Positions 1-11,515 of a stretch of DNA of 64,000 nt are shown here, one piece after another. Origin of the DNA: Corallium rubrum (taxonomy: Eukaryota > Cnidaria > Anthozoa > Scleralcyonacea > Coralliidae). Each line of letters begins with the position of its first letter. The stretch's first letter is position 1. The stretch covers positions 18,791,327-18,855,326 of the forward strand of contig OZ035998.1 in the NCBI GenBank assembly GCA_964035015.1, written 5' to 3'. Both the position numbers and the translations under genes were made by a program. Under the pieces are notes generated by a model, which saw only the letters and a list, made by a program, of their open reading frames with translations, was not told where the DNA came from and did not search any database.

Positions 1-127
1 TGAAGATGAGAAATTGTTTAGTCATAAAACTATTCGAATTTTGGGTCAGTTTTAGTCGTATGTGGAATTGAAGGCTTATACAGCTGTCAATATAACGTGA
101 AGAAAACTTCGTAGAGTTGAACAATAG

Positions 128-848
128 ACCACTTTCATAATAGCGACTAATCTGAATATTCTTTTGTATGTATCTTAATATAAAGCCTTTCTGGCCTCGT
201 TTGTGTGTTTGCATTTCAAACGACTCTTTCCTTCATAACGAGGCTAGAAAGACTCATTTAGATGCATATTTATCAATTATTGGACGAGTCGGAGCAAAAT
301 ATCATGATTTGTCAGTGGCGAGCTACTAGTTATTTGCCGATGCCGAAGGCAGAGGCAAATAACTAGTAGCAAGACGCTGACAAATCATGATATTTTGCGA
401 TAGACGAGTTCAATAATTGATTTATCATTCATAAAATAGTTAAAAATTTGAAATGCCTGAAGTAAGAGATCGCCACTCTTCTCTCTGTCTTCGGCATACT
501 AAAATCTTCGTAAAACTTACTTTTTGTTGGCACGAGTCTTGCTTTTTATCTCACTAAAACTTCCTTTTCACTATTTCTTTTCTGAAGTACATTATCGTTA
601 AGGATGCTTCCAAATACTCTCGATTATTTCCTCGGATAGCTGAAGAACTAGCCGCCATGTTTACGAACATTATTTGCAGTCAGCAGCGCTATCGCTACTA
701 CGCATGCTCATAAAATTATTTGCAGCAGAAAAATTATTTGCACTCAGTTATTTGCAGGTAAATTAACCAATGAGAATGCAGGATAGAAACGAAATGAATG
801 ATAAAAAACAATATTTAAAGTGGTGGCCATTATGAAAGTGGTCTATGA
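128..848. repeat. Element with short inverted ends, nested palindrome inside
   Basis: The ends read AGACCACTTTCATAAT (near 128) and ATTATGAAAGTGGTCT (near 832-847), a 16-17 bp inverted repeat. A diverged relative of the left interior (AACGAGGC..GAAAGACTCATTT) recurs at 5335-5365. No coding potential. Confidence 0.5.
273..420. repeat. Palindromic foldback element
   Basis: The arms pair TCAATTATTGGACGAGTC with the mirrored GAGTTCAATAATTGA, and internally GCAAAATATCATGATTTGTC with its complement; both arms also carry AACTAGTAG or its complement. Total 148 bp with a small central loop. Non-coding; nested in the larger repeat around it. Confidence 0.7.
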
Positions 849-2490
849 GCATTATTTAAATTTACATGATAAAACTACGAGAGTTAAAGTCGTTTATTTT
901 AAGTTTCTTGGTTATTCTTCTCAGGCCTCAAATTTTACTAAAACAATTAGTCACCTTACCGAACCATGAAGCGACGAGGTAAATTTAAACGATAATCACC
1001 TCGACTTCGGTGACTAATTGTTAATTAGGATAAATTTACAAGTTGCTATCACAAATCCTTGAATTTCATTGGCCATCACAGCAGTTACTATCCACCGTTA
1101 GCAAATGAAAAGCCTTTTTTTAACGAAATTGACCAATCACAAAATGCGTAGTATGTCACAGGCAATGATCATTAGAGCCAGCGGTAGTTCTGTTAAGCAA
1201 CAAGGTTGTAGATTCATGTCTCACTAGCTAAATTAATCGAGCATATTTTTTTCCACAACGTAAACCCCTATTGCATCCTGCCCCAAGCAACCCACAACCG
1301 ATCCACTGTGGCCCCTATTGGAACTATGTAAACCCTGTAAACCTTGTAAACCTTGTAAACCTTGTAAACCCTGTAAACCCAACCTGTAAACTTGCATGGT
1401 ATGTCTATCTATGTATGTGTAATATATACTGTATGGGTATAATTTATATAAAAATGTGGGTATGTGTATTTCCCTCTGTATTTTTTCAACATGATTTTGC
1501 TACAGCGTCACTTTTATTGTACCCGATGGATCTACCATGCGCTCTAGCATGCGTATATATCTTTTATGAGTTCTTTGTTATCTAACTGTTTTGGGGGGTG
1601 GTGCAGGTGTGCAACATTAACAGTGACGGTTACAAGTTGACCATCATTGATTTTTAATGACTTTAATATAGCCATGTTCATTTTGCTCCAGAACCAAAAA
1701 TTGATTGCACTTAGAGAGGTGAATGAGGCTGGTGAATTTGAAACGAGTCCTGTCTTAGTCGTGACGTGAAAGAAATTGATGAAGTGAGCGTTATTTGTTC
1801 TTTCCTGTTGGATTGAAGGTTAAAGCTGTATTACTCAGTGATGAGGTAATTTTTTAAATTTCATTTAACATACTGTAGAAACCTTTTTAAGATAATTCCT
1901 CAGTTTTGCATTGCGCAGCTTTTCTGTGCATGGGAGAATATGTTACGTTGCTATCGCTTTTGATTCGGTAGCCTTTAGATAAGGCGTATGTGAACAAATG
2001 ATTCGGCAATACTAATTCAAGATGTATCCACGCAAGTGTTGGTGACGAAAACACATAAAATGTCACTAAGGAGGCTAAATCAGCTACTAATAAGTTTGAC
2101 AAGAAGATACTAACTTAATTTTTGGTTCTTAAAAAAAATTAAAAATTTGTTGCGTGGTTACGTATATAGAAGAAATTGCTGGCAATGGCTTGGACAACGG
2201 CCAGTCCTACTATGCAATTTTAGTACACATACAATACGTTAATCAGCGCCGTAATCCTCAAAGTGATCCTGTAACTGGTATGCAACTGCATGAAATTCCA
2301 TGACTGTGCTAAAATATAACTCATTTGTCCTAAATCTCAATGTAGACGCCCCTTTCAAAACAGCTTTCTATACGTTACTGCCACCTTCGTTGGCACATTC
2401 CCATCTGTCGCAAATACTGAGACTACATTAATGTTTTTATTACGCGCCGAATGAAGGTGATACAAGATCCGTAACCAGCAAAAATGACGA
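849..2490. other. No gene seen; one short minisatellite
   Basis: No supported coding region or element apart from about six copies of a TGTAAACCT-type 9-mer at 1327-1390. Open frames here are short and repeat-like. Confidence 0.5.
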
Positions 2491-2504
2491 CATGGAGGCT
2501 GTTG

Positions 2505-2990
2505 ATAGCAAAAGCAGTGAGGAAGATATGGACGACGAAGACAACGACATAGAAGATGACGTCGAAAAAGATGACGACGACGATAGCTACAAGGAGGGAG
2601 ATGACGACAAAGATGATGACGAGGATAGCTACAATGAAGATGATGACGACAAAGATAATGACGAGGATAGCGGCAAGGGGGAGATGACGACAAAGGTGAT
2701 GACGAGGGTAGCGACAAGGAGGGAGATGACGACAAAGATGATGACGAGGATAGCAACAATGAAGATGATGACGACAAAGATAATGACGAGGATAGCGGCA
2801 AGGGGGAGATGACGACAAAGGTGATGACGAGGATAGCGACAAGGAGGGAGATGACGACAAAGATGATGACGAGGATAGCGACAACGAAGATGACGACGAC
2901 AACGATGATGACGAAGATAGCGACAACGAGGGTGATGACGATGATCGAAGTGATGACGAAGATGAGGAGGACAATGATCATTATGGGGGG
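2505..2990. repeat. GA-rich minisatellite with about 125-bp higher-order unit
   Basis: A purine-rich plus strand built from GATGACGAC-type triplets. Landmarks AAGGAGGGAGATGACGAC recur at 2591, 2716 and 2841, so the higher-order unit is 125 bp. Because 125 is not a multiple of three, no single frame stays open through all units, which argues against an acidic-protein exon. It ends in a G-run at 2985-3000. Confidence 0.8.
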
Positions 2991-3585
2991 GGGGAGGGGG
3001 GTGAGAAAAATAGCAACAAAGAAGACTGAGAAGATAATGATACGGTGCAATACGATGCAACAAAAACACAAGGAAAGAAAAGAAAAACAGAAACAGAAAA
3101 GTTGATTGATAGCTTGTCTAAACCTTTGTGCACGGGGCTGAAATTTGTAATCTGACTAGCTAAAAACGGACACATTTCGAATTTAATCTGTTACATTGCA
3201 CATGTGAACATTCTATTTTTTTAATTTTATTTGTTATATTTATTAAGTTGAACAAAGTAACAAGTTGAACAACCAACATACCGTATGATAATGTGTAAGG
3301 CTGGCTTCATACAAGTAGGTCTACCGAATTTATCAGGCTCGGCCAGGGGTTTTAAGGTATTAAAGATATTTTACTTTTGGTGTACGGTATTTTTTAACTA
3401 ATATTGGTGATATTCTGGGCATAAAATATGTCATGTTTTCAAAAACAAAGCAATCCAGTTGCCACATGCACTTAGATATATAACAGAGGTATATTGGTAT
3501 ACTAGGGTAACCCCCCCGTAGCCAGGCCTGACTTGTGCACTACGACAGAAGAAAACGTTTATGATCAAATTGACAGCTAGATTTA

Positions 3586-3976
3586 ACAATTAAGGTTGTA
3601 CATTTGGCATACTCAGTTATAGACTTGAAAAGTGTCTTATGCTAATATAGGTAGAGGAAAGTAAATGCAATACTGCCAGTAGATCGCCTTTATGTAAAAA
3701 CTGTGATGGATTTACCGGGGGGTGCAGGAGGGTGCGCACACCCCTGGCCTTGGCCAAGGGGGTGCAGGGTTAAAAGACGCACAATTAAGGTTGTACATTT
3801 GGTATACTCAGTTATAGACTTGAAAAGTGTCTTATGCTAATATAGGTAGAGGAAAGTAAATGCAATACTGCCAGTAGATCGCCTTTATGTAAAAACTGTG
3901 ATGGATTTACAGGGGGGTGCAGGAGGGTGCGCACACCCCTGGCCTTGGCCAAGGGGGTGCAGTGTTAAAAGACGCA
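3586..3976. repeat. Tandem duplication, two 195-bp units
   Basis: 3586-3780 and 3781-3976 are nearly identical, each starting ACAATTAAGGTTGTACATTT and ending in GGGTTAAAAGACGC or its one-base variant. Only a few substitutions separate them, so the duplication is recent. Each unit contains the self-complementary CCTTGGCCAAGG flanked by G- and C-runs. Confidence 0.9.
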
Positions 3977-4149
3977 TTCATTCAATGTCCGTGTAAACTT
4001 CATGCTATCATATGATTCATAGATATATGATTCATATATTAGCTATCATATGATTTATAGGTATTAATAGGTATAAAAAATTTTTTTCTGGCGGGCTTCA
4101 TCCTCCCTACCGGTCACGCCGCAGGCCTGATCTCACTTCGCTCGCTCAG

Positions 4150-5591
4150 CACCCCCCCCCCCCCCCCCCCCGCCTCCCTACCAGATCAAGCTGGATCCAT
4201 CACTGTTTAAAAAACTGTAAGGAGGACTGATTTGGTCAAAATCTTTGACTTTGCTGGTATTTGACAGTTGGTACATAATAAGGGACTGGTCATTAATAAA
4301 AGGGGGGGAGGACTGGTGCAAATGAGTTCAATTCTTTCTCCACACTTTTTTCTGACCCTCCCCCGTCCCTTGTTTCAAGACCGTTCATACCTCATATTTT
4401 GAATCGTGTTGCCCTCCTCCCTGACTTAGTGTTTTAGTTCATCCACTTTAATATAAAGGAAAAAATCTTCTCCTGCTTCTTTTATCAAGTAGTCTTGTTT
4501 TATATTGAATACAAAGTTTGCTATTCATTTTGCTTGCATAAATTTATATGACCACACACCCCTTTTTCTTTGCATGAAAATTAGTGGCCCTCACTCATTT
4601 TGCACCATCCCCCCTCTAATTAATGACCGGTCTCTAAGTCAACGTAGTTACTAGTTCCTTGGGAAGACAATCTTTTTTTTTTTGGCCCAGCGCCCCTTGA
4701 TCGCTCGTTGTTCACCCAAGAATATTCAAATTCGTGAGCTTGAGGAGTCAGTTCAAACACTCAGTCTGACTTTACTGGGATTTTAAAACCTGAATGCTAT
4801 TGAAAAGGCGAGCCTTTTTAATAGTCACGAGGTAAAGTCTCCTGTTTCGTACTTGAACTATTACATAAAATGTAGATGTAGGGCAGGGAGGGGCAAAACT
4901 TTTCAAAGGCAACTTATCCATTGCCAAATGCGCGATCTATATGCGTATATATCCACAGAGTTATGTTTATTGTTCGCTTAGAATTGAGTATTATGGTTAT
5001 TACTTGCTCAATGGCTTCCTTTAACTATATGCAACGTGCATATAATATATATAGCGACTAGTTTGATTAATTGTGTGCATAAGCCTTTTGTGTGTGTAAT
5101 AAGCCTTTTAATCTCGTTTGCATGCCTGCAACTTTAAAGATTTGTCACGAAAATCTTTCTATGACTGCAAAAAGGAATTAGAGTACCCTGTGTGTTATAC
5201 TTACAGAAAAACGAAGCCAATTTTTCTTTGTTATGTCATTCTGCCTTTCTCAAATAGTCGTAATAAGATTTTTGTGACATAAAATTAGTCCTGCATGTAA
5301 CCAGGCTAGCCCGCCTCGTATAAACGGCTCCTAGCTTCATAACGAGGCCAAAAAGACTCATTCGGGTGCACATAAAAGAATATTTAAAGCCGTGGCCATT
5401 GTGTAACTGATCTATATATTTCATTAAGTATCGTTTCTGCATGAAGTTATTATGCCATGCAGGTGAACAATTAGTTATAATTATACTATTATGTAACGTA
5501 GCTTATAATCACAACAAAATATATGTTATAGAAACAATCGTTTGTTCTTTTCTACTAAACTAGACCTTAGTAGAAAATGTAGTTGTATGAG
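4150..5591. other. No gene seen; poly-C run and diverged repeats
   Basis: A poly-C run at 4150-4171 sits in a C-rich segment. The rest is AT-rich sequence without a supported exon. 5060-5450 resembles parts of 128-848 (AACGAGGC and AGACTCATT motifs, AATATTTAAAG.CGTGGCCATT). Confidence 0.45.
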
Positions 5592-7013
5592 TTATCCTTG
5601 GAAGGATTGCTTCAATATCTGCCAAGCCATTTCAGAGTACCTTTGAGCAGTTGTTGTTGAAACAATACTTGCATCGTAACAGGTGATCCAGTTTAACTTG
5701 CCATTGAAAGTGAGAATGTAGTTTGTACATGTTGCAAACATTTTATGAGATGCAGAAGCAAACCATGCATTATCAATACAATAAACGTCGCCGTCTTTCT
5801 TTTCATGCACGCACACACCAACGTTGGAAACACAATTCCCGGATGAACGCCGTTGATTCAGTTCGAGGTCACCTTGCTGGAGAATATAGTTGTACAAAGC
5901 ATTGCCGGCTGCTTCCAAAACACAAACGAAAGCCAAGTGTTTTCCTTGTTCCAAAGCCACTGTTGTTTTTTCTTTGAACTGCCTTGCTATTTGCCAGAAA
6001 CTACTGCTTTCTCTTGCCAATGGAATATCGTGGGTCACGGACGCGACGTAATTGCCAATGTACTCTGAGGGGAGTTGAGGACAATGATATGGACGAGCAC
6101 TTATTGCGATCGACATGTCATTTGTGGCGTTGTTAGGATAGGGTTTGTCATCCAGGAGACGGCAAAATGCAATATGACATGCAGCGGAGATCGCAGTAGA
6201 TACACTAGAGCCTTCAGTTTTGCACCGCTTTACCAATTTTGATGTCTCGTCGACGGAAATGATACGACTTAACATTTTAGTAACTGATTTAATACCTCGC
6301 GCTTTCTCTCGGTTGATTGTTGGAAATCCTGCGAGAACAGGGTTAGCGGACTTCGTGAAAGACTGCGCATAAAATGCAATACGAACAAGTGCCGAATACA
6401 TTTGGGGAAACAGGAGCAGTTGCTGCCATCTTGACCAGCCAACTCTATGGGCAAGAAGCGTGGCGTTACTTGGTGATAAAGGAAAACTTAAAATGTCTTT
6501 CAGACTTGGCGCTGTACCGTTTGCAATTGCGTTCATATTTGCAACAACGTCTTGTAACAACATAGATATACTCCGTCCATCGGTCAGGGCATGCGCGGCA
6601 ATAAATCCAATAACATTTCTATATAACCTTTTGGAATCGTCATACTCTTCGCGGAGGAGAAACGCTTTCCAAGCGGGCGCTTCGGCATTGAACTCTATCG
6701 ACACTAACAACTCCTGAGCGACTTCTACGCAATCATCCCCACATCGGTCAATAAACTTTAAGTCGATTTTGACAGGCCCTTCGACGAACTCGAAATGCTT
6801 CTGGTTGCCATCAGATGAATCGACGATAGTTGTTCTAAGCATCGGCTGGCGTCGCGCTACCATTACTAATGATTGGTGAAGGGTTTCTTTCTGTAGTGGA
6901 ATCTCTGACAGCAGGGTAGCCCATAAAGTCACATTAGAAATACCGTACTTCTCCAGTTTATGAGCCATAGACTCGGCTCCGTCAAGAGATCGACGCATGT
7001 AAACTTCCATCAA
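5592..7013 (-). CDS. Condensation-domain / alcohol acetyltransferase-like acyltransferase, intronless
   Basis: An open frame of 473 codons. The protein looks like a CoA-dependent acyltransferase of the condensation-domain superfamily (AATase / PapA5-like). Seen: an N-terminal RRSLDGAE block (residues 7-14), RRQPMLR (54-60) where the family has its R-x-P-x-L-R strand, and HALTDG (141-146), which fits the catalytic H-x3-D-G. The first His of the classic HHxxxDG is Ala here, as in many acetyltransferase members. YILTFNGKLNW (about 432-442) fits the C-terminal strand that usually reads TYNG(R/K)L. Length matches the family (about 430-500). No signal peptide or membrane segment, so a cytosolic enzyme is likely. 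The start could be Met1, Met2 or Met6; all precede the conserved block. The acyl donor and acceptor cannot be read from sequence. It is a single exon in an otherwise intron-rich window, which may mean retroposition or transfer, but no donor is identified. Confidence 0.8.
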   Translation of the reverse strand: MMEVYMRRSLDGAESMAHKLEKYGISNVTLWATLLSEIPLQKETLHQSLVMVARRQPMLRTTIVDSSDGNQKHFEFVEGPVKIDLKFIDRCGDDCVEVAQELLVSIEFNAEAPAWKAFLLREEYDDSKRLYRNVIGFIAAHALTDGRSISMLLQDVVANMNAIANGTAPSLKDILSFPLSPSNATLLAHRVGWSRWQQLLLFPQMYSALVRIAFYAQSFTKSANPVLAGFPTINREKARGIKSVTKMLSRIISVDETSKLVKRCKTEGSSVSTAISAACHIAFCRLLDDKPYPNNATNDMSIAISARPYHCPQLPSEYIGNYVASVTHDIPLARESSSFWQIARQFKEKTTVALEQGKHLAFVCVLEAAGNALYNYILQQGDLELNQRRSSGNCVSNVGVCVHEKKDGDVYCIDNAWFASASHKMFATCTNYILTFNGKLNWITCYDASIVSTTTAQRYSEMAWQILKQSFQG

Positions 7014-7439
7014 CGTCGCATCAATGTTTGCTTCACCAAAGTGAAAGTAAGTGAAGAGATAGATGGTCGCTGCATCAACATCACTCGTGCCAATGATGTT
7101 GGTTTCTGTCGCCCTATGGCTATGTATATATGCTTTATATACGAAATCAACGTTGGGATAGCTGTAGGCAATGTCAAAAAAGCTTCGTGTTAGTTCTACC
7201 TATTTGTTGTCTAGACAAAACATTGTAAGCTATATAGACCATTTGCACTTACATTTCTTTGGTGGAAGACAAGGGCTTATAAACAATTAATTTATTATTG
7301 AGTCGGGTTTTTTTGTTCTTTCGAAGGCTTTATATCGCATAAAGCCCTTGAATACTAATTAGATCAGAAATGAAGACAAAAACTAGGAAAATCTTTGTCC
7401 AAGGTAGAAAAAAAGACAACACTTTGTTGGAAAACCTCT

Positions 7440-7655
7440 TCAATAATAAATTAAGTCAGATAAATCCCTCGAACGTCGGGATTTATGCGATATAAAGCCC
7501 GAGGACGCGCAGCGTTCGAGGGATTTATCTATTACTTAAAACACGATCAAGTCGGTTTTCTTTGTTGTTTTGAGGGATTTATATCCCATAAATCCCTCAT
7601 TATAAATTCATAGGGATTATATATATAATCCCTATGAATTTATAATTGCCCAATT
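7440..7655. repeat. Two small palindromes
   Basis: 7455-7535 pairs AGATAAATCCCTCGAACG with CGTTCGAGGGATTTATCT. 7602-7650 is a near-perfect palindrome centred on ATATATATAT with arms AATTCATAGGGATT. The ATAAATCCCTC motif recurs at 53090 and, as a variant, near 8110. Confidence 0.65.
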
Positions 7656-8758
7656 CATAGGGTGCCTACTGCAACTATCTCGTATGGTAACGCCGGTAGC
7701 GCCCACATACGAGAAGGAGAGTAAGGGTTTGCTTTTCGCTCACGTAGTTTACGAGAGGAAGGCAAACCAATGAAAGTCATCAAAATCTGTTGGTTGAGTC
7801 AGCACTTTATTACACTCAACGTTGAGCATAAAATGTGGGATTGATACTGCATCAATACGCATGCCCAATGCTGTAATGATATATCTGGTACTAATTATTC
7901 ATCTGACTAATTATTCAAACAAGCTTGTAGAAGTCTGTGTATGTATTCAATGAACCTTTACGTACTTCTCAACTTTGTTTAATAAACTGCTTTGGAGTCT
8001 TATTATTTCATAAAATCCTGTTAACATTCGACATGACAATGTCCTTCGACACTCGGTAAAGGCTATTTTTTAGAAAACCTTCTTCAATCGTGTTCTAAGT
8101 CGAATAAATACCTCGAACGTCGGCTTTAAGCCAGATTCATCATCTTCTTTTTGTGCGTCTGTTTGCTTTTACACATTTTCATGTGTTGCCTTCTCTTTAA
8201 TTTTCTCTCTATTTTTCTTTAGTAAAAAGAAACTGTACCACTTTACCTGTTTTGACTATAGTGAAATAAAAGTATCTCCATAGGCACTACAAATCGAAAT
8301 ATAGTGAGGTTTGAGTACTGCCGAAATTATTGAAGTTGCATCTTATTTAAGGGTATAGAAAACTTGCCGAAGATTGAGCAATAATCATTACTCAACGCCG
8401 AGAAATAGACGTAACCACCATCTAGTAAAATATTGTGCCTGTACTTTTTACTGTATCATATAATTATTTGTGTCGGTTGGCGAATTCAAATAAGTATTGA
8501 GAAAACGGTTAAAGATTGTTTTACAGGTCAGAATAAATTATATATAGGTGTAACAAATTCGGTCACTAACAATTAGCATCTTGGCAGTTTTTTGTCTTTG
8601 ATAATTTTTCAGAGATCAATATAGTTTTAATTTCCTGCGCACAAAAAATTATAGTAAAACGTATACATGTCGCCAATCTTTTTACCGTCAGTGGCGCAAC
8701 TAAAATCTAAAGGAGTATTCTGTGACGTCATTATTATTATTGTTATCATGTCATGACC
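7656..8758. other. No gene seen
   Basis: AT-rich sequence with no supported exon. A fragment at 8288-8330 resembles one arm of the palindrome at 9166-9318 (ATCGAAATATAGTGAGGTT). Confidence 0.4.
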
Positions 8759-8760
8759 TA

Positions 8761-9013
8761 CAATCAGTGACAAAAGTGTTGGGACACTTCAACTTAAAAA
8801 GCAATATTTTCCGTTTTATGTTCCCCCGGCCCCCCTGTTCAATGTTGGTGACTATTTAAGCGCTCATTTTCACGTTCACAATGTCCGTTATTTCCAAGTC
8901 AACGTTGTAAAGGGAGGGGGAGGGAGGGATAAACTCTATCACGAGAAAAAATGTAAAATGTATTAATTTAACCTACAAATACGAAGTGTCCCAAGGTATT
9001 TTGTCACTGATTG
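8761..9013. mobile_element. Tc1/mariner-type MITE with TA flanks
   Basis: A 253-bp element whose ends are CAATCAGTGACAAAA and its inverted complement, with further end similarity (TGGGACACTTC). Both ends are bordered by TA (8759-8760 and 9014-9015), the duplication made by Tc1/mariner transposases. No transposase frame inside, so it would need a partner in trans. Confidence 0.75.
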
Positions 9014-9015
9014 TA

Positions 9016-9475
9016 GTTGTCGAGCTTGGAACTCGTGTAAGTAGAGTTAAGTTGGTCTTTTCTGTGCTTCGAGGGTTTTTGGCCGGGTATACTCCGGTTT
9101 TCCTCTCTCTGTAAAATCAACACCTACATCTTAGCTGTACATGTGGTCCGTAGTGAAATTAGAAACAACAATCGAAATATAGTAAGGTTAAATATACTGC
9201 CGAAACAGAGAACGTAGGAGTCTAACGTTTCCAGCGAAGGCCCTACGTTTCCCTCTGACGAAGGCTTCTACGTTCTCTGTTTCAGCAGTATATCTCACCT
9301 TACTATATTTCGATTGTTCGGTCCGTCGTCTGAACTGCATGTGTCTTGTTGCGGCTGCCTGGAGCGCCTTAATTAATACGCCTCGACACGGATCTGCGTC
9401 CTTCGTAATTCAGCCTCTGGCTGCAAATAAGAATTGATGATTAGCCTGCCCCCAGTCCTTTATTCTTTACCCTTG
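9016..9475 (+). mobile_element. 5S-SINE family 3' part, interrupted by a palindromic insertion
   Basis: Matches the 3' two-thirds of the complete copy at 45491-45861 in the opposite orientation: GTGCTTCGAGGGTTTTT, AAAATCAACACCTA.ATCTTAGCTG, CGGCTGCCTGGAGCGCC and GGCTGCAA. It lacks the 5S-like head and is split by the palindrome at 9166-9318. Confidence 0.75.
9166..9318. mobile_element. Palindromic element nested in the SINE
   Basis: The arms AACAATCGAAATATAGTAAG and the complementary CTTACTATATTTCGATTGTT enclose inner arms GAACGTAGGAG / CTTCTACGTTC. GGTCCGT occurs on both sides (9146-9152 and 9320-9326) and may be the target duplication, although this leaves an asymmetric 5' end. Confidence 0.7.
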
Positions 9476-10732
9476 GCTGACAATTCTGACGGCAAAATTT
9501 TGCTCTAATAAAGCTAATAAATCTTCAACTGATCAAACCACAGCAAATTCGAACTGTTTACCGACACCCAGTTGGAATTCTGGTTGATCTTGACCATTAA
9601 ATTCCAAATTAGTCGGGTTACGACCCTGCCTGAAACGAAGTAATATATCCTACCGGCTCCCATATGCCTGCGCCAATGCACGTGATTTTTTTACCACCTA
9701 GATGTATTCTTCGCCAGTCTTGTTCTACAGCTGTACTGTAGTCAGCAGAGTATTGAGTTTTGACTAGCGAATGCGTTGTTTTTTGTTGTGTTTTTTTTTT
9801 GTCGGCGACATTATGTTGCATGTGTTTAGTCGACCAAACACTGTGTCTTGTCTACAATCAATTACAACGTCGTCGTGTTGCCTTCTGCGCACGATGCAAT
9901 TGAAGAGCTAAGTAGAAACAAGAACGGAAGAGTCAGAAAAGAAAAAGAAGAGATCAGTTTAGTCAGGAGAACGTTTTATAAACGTAAACCAAACTCTTAT
10001 TTTATTTATATGGCTGAATAGTTAAGTTTTTTGTCTTTTGCGCCCCGATTTAATTTAACAAATTGAAGCTTAAAACTGAGTCTTTAGTATTTTGGCTAAC
10101 GCCAGACGACTTTATTCAGCACAGGGAGAGGTACAGACCTCAAAGTGTTACTGAAAGGAAACCTAAACAGGACATGGGGAATCGAAGTCTGCCTCTTGTT
10201 GTTTCGAGACGGGTTTGTTTCGAGATGGGTTATGTTTTGATTCTAGACATGGATAAGTGTACATATTATATTGCAATGATTGAAAGAATATTTTGTCTTA
10301 AATTCTTGTTGATCGAATAATCAGTAGTCATAAAAAAAAAGTACGACACTTGGACTAGCCGTACTAGCTATCGTTTGATTCTATAGCCATGTAGATTGAG
10401 GTCTCATTTGACAACCTATTTTTCACAATTGGTATCGATAAATGTATGACTAGAGCATGCATGCTTTGCCGTCATGCAATCTTGCGTTGTTTTTTCCTAC
10501 AGTATATATACGAATGTTTTGTCGAGCGCGTGTTGTGTTTTGTCAACTGTCCGTTGTGTTTTTATTTAAATTATCTTTAGAGATGTATGGCCTAAAATTT
10601 GCTCAAAATACTCTTTTATCATTCTATTGCATGACGAATAATTAGACGCTCCAATATAAAATATCTGGCTGCCGCCACTAGGTTATGATAGCCTGATAGC
10701 CAACGTAACAAGCGTTTAAGGTTATGATGGTC
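9476..10732. other. No gene seen
   Basis: Open frames at 10063-10320 and 10457-10645 have no recognisable domain, splice context or codon signal that I can defend. I call nothing here. Confidence 0.4.
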
Positions 10733-11002
10733 ATATAACACGATGCGATTTTTCTTCACAACTTGCAAACAAATCACAATGCATGTTGTATAAGTTGCAT
10801 AAAAGTTCGCACTGTGTAACACCCCGTAGCAACTTGCGATTTTGTCATTTTTACCATGTTGCTACAAGTTGCAAGAAAAGTTGAATGGGTTCTACTCAGT
10901 TTTGCTGCAACTTAGAACAAAAATCGCATGCAACTTGCGATTTTTTTTCCATAATATGTAAATTTGTTGCAAGTTGCAAGAAAAATCACATTGTGTAACA
11001 GC
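10733..11002. mobile_element. MITE-like element built on CAACTTGC motifs
   Basis: The ends TAACACGATGCGATTTTTCTT and GAAAAATCACATTGTGTAAC are imperfect inverted repeats. Inside, CAACTTGCGATTTTT and TTGCAAGTTGCAAGAAAA alternate on both strands, giving extensive self-complementarity. Non-coding. Confidence 0.65.
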
Positions 11003-11214
11003 ATCTAAGCTAGCTAACCAGTGGCTTAATTCTTCTCATTCATGCATGAGTGAATGATCAACGATACGTCAATGTTTGAAAATTCCGCACAAGAATTTCT
11101 GCATAAAATTCCGCACAAGAATTTCTGCATAAATTTCCGCACAAGAATTTCTCAGTAACTCTCAGAAGCCCTTCATCTTTTTATACTCCACGCTTATAAA
11201 TAGCCTGAAGAGAA

Positions 11215-11515
11215 AACTCTACTCGACCGCGGTTGGAATTCGAACCCACACCCTTTGGTTTTTCAGTCACGGTCGAGTAGCGACTAGAGAGTAGAGACCT
11301 TAAGATACCCTGAGTTCTGTAGTCGTATGTAGGGGTAGACCATGATCTACCACGGGAAAACGGGTACCCCGTACCCGTAAACCGAACCTGGGGTATCTTA
11401 AGGTCTCCAATGTTTTCTGCTTGTCCGGTATCGGACCTAGTTTAGTCGGTAGAGCGCCGAACTAGTCAAAACAAAGGTCGCGGGTTCGAATCCTAGCCGC
11501 GGTCAAGTGAGAGTT
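11215..11515. mobile_element. Inverted tRNA-SINE pair around a palindrome
   Basis: The left end carries a tRNA B-box in reverse (GGAATTCGAACCC), the right end one in forward (GGGTTCGAATCC), each with CCGCGGT flanking and a matching AGAAAACTCTACT / AGTGAGAGTTTT outer end. 11294-11407 between them is a separate palindrome with arms GAGACCTTAAGATACC. The right-hand tRNA-like part (about 11440-11505) has an A-box-like TTAGTCGGTAGAGC but poor stems, so it is not a working tRNA. Confidence 0.65.

Noticed and set aside
2355-3071. 238-codon frame on the minus strand
   Set aside because: Ser/His/Val-rich translation of the GA-rich minisatellite; alternative frames are equally open.
3720-3975. CRISPR-like direct repeats
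   Set aside because: Only two 195-bp units with no spacers; a simple tandem duplication in a eukaryotic context.
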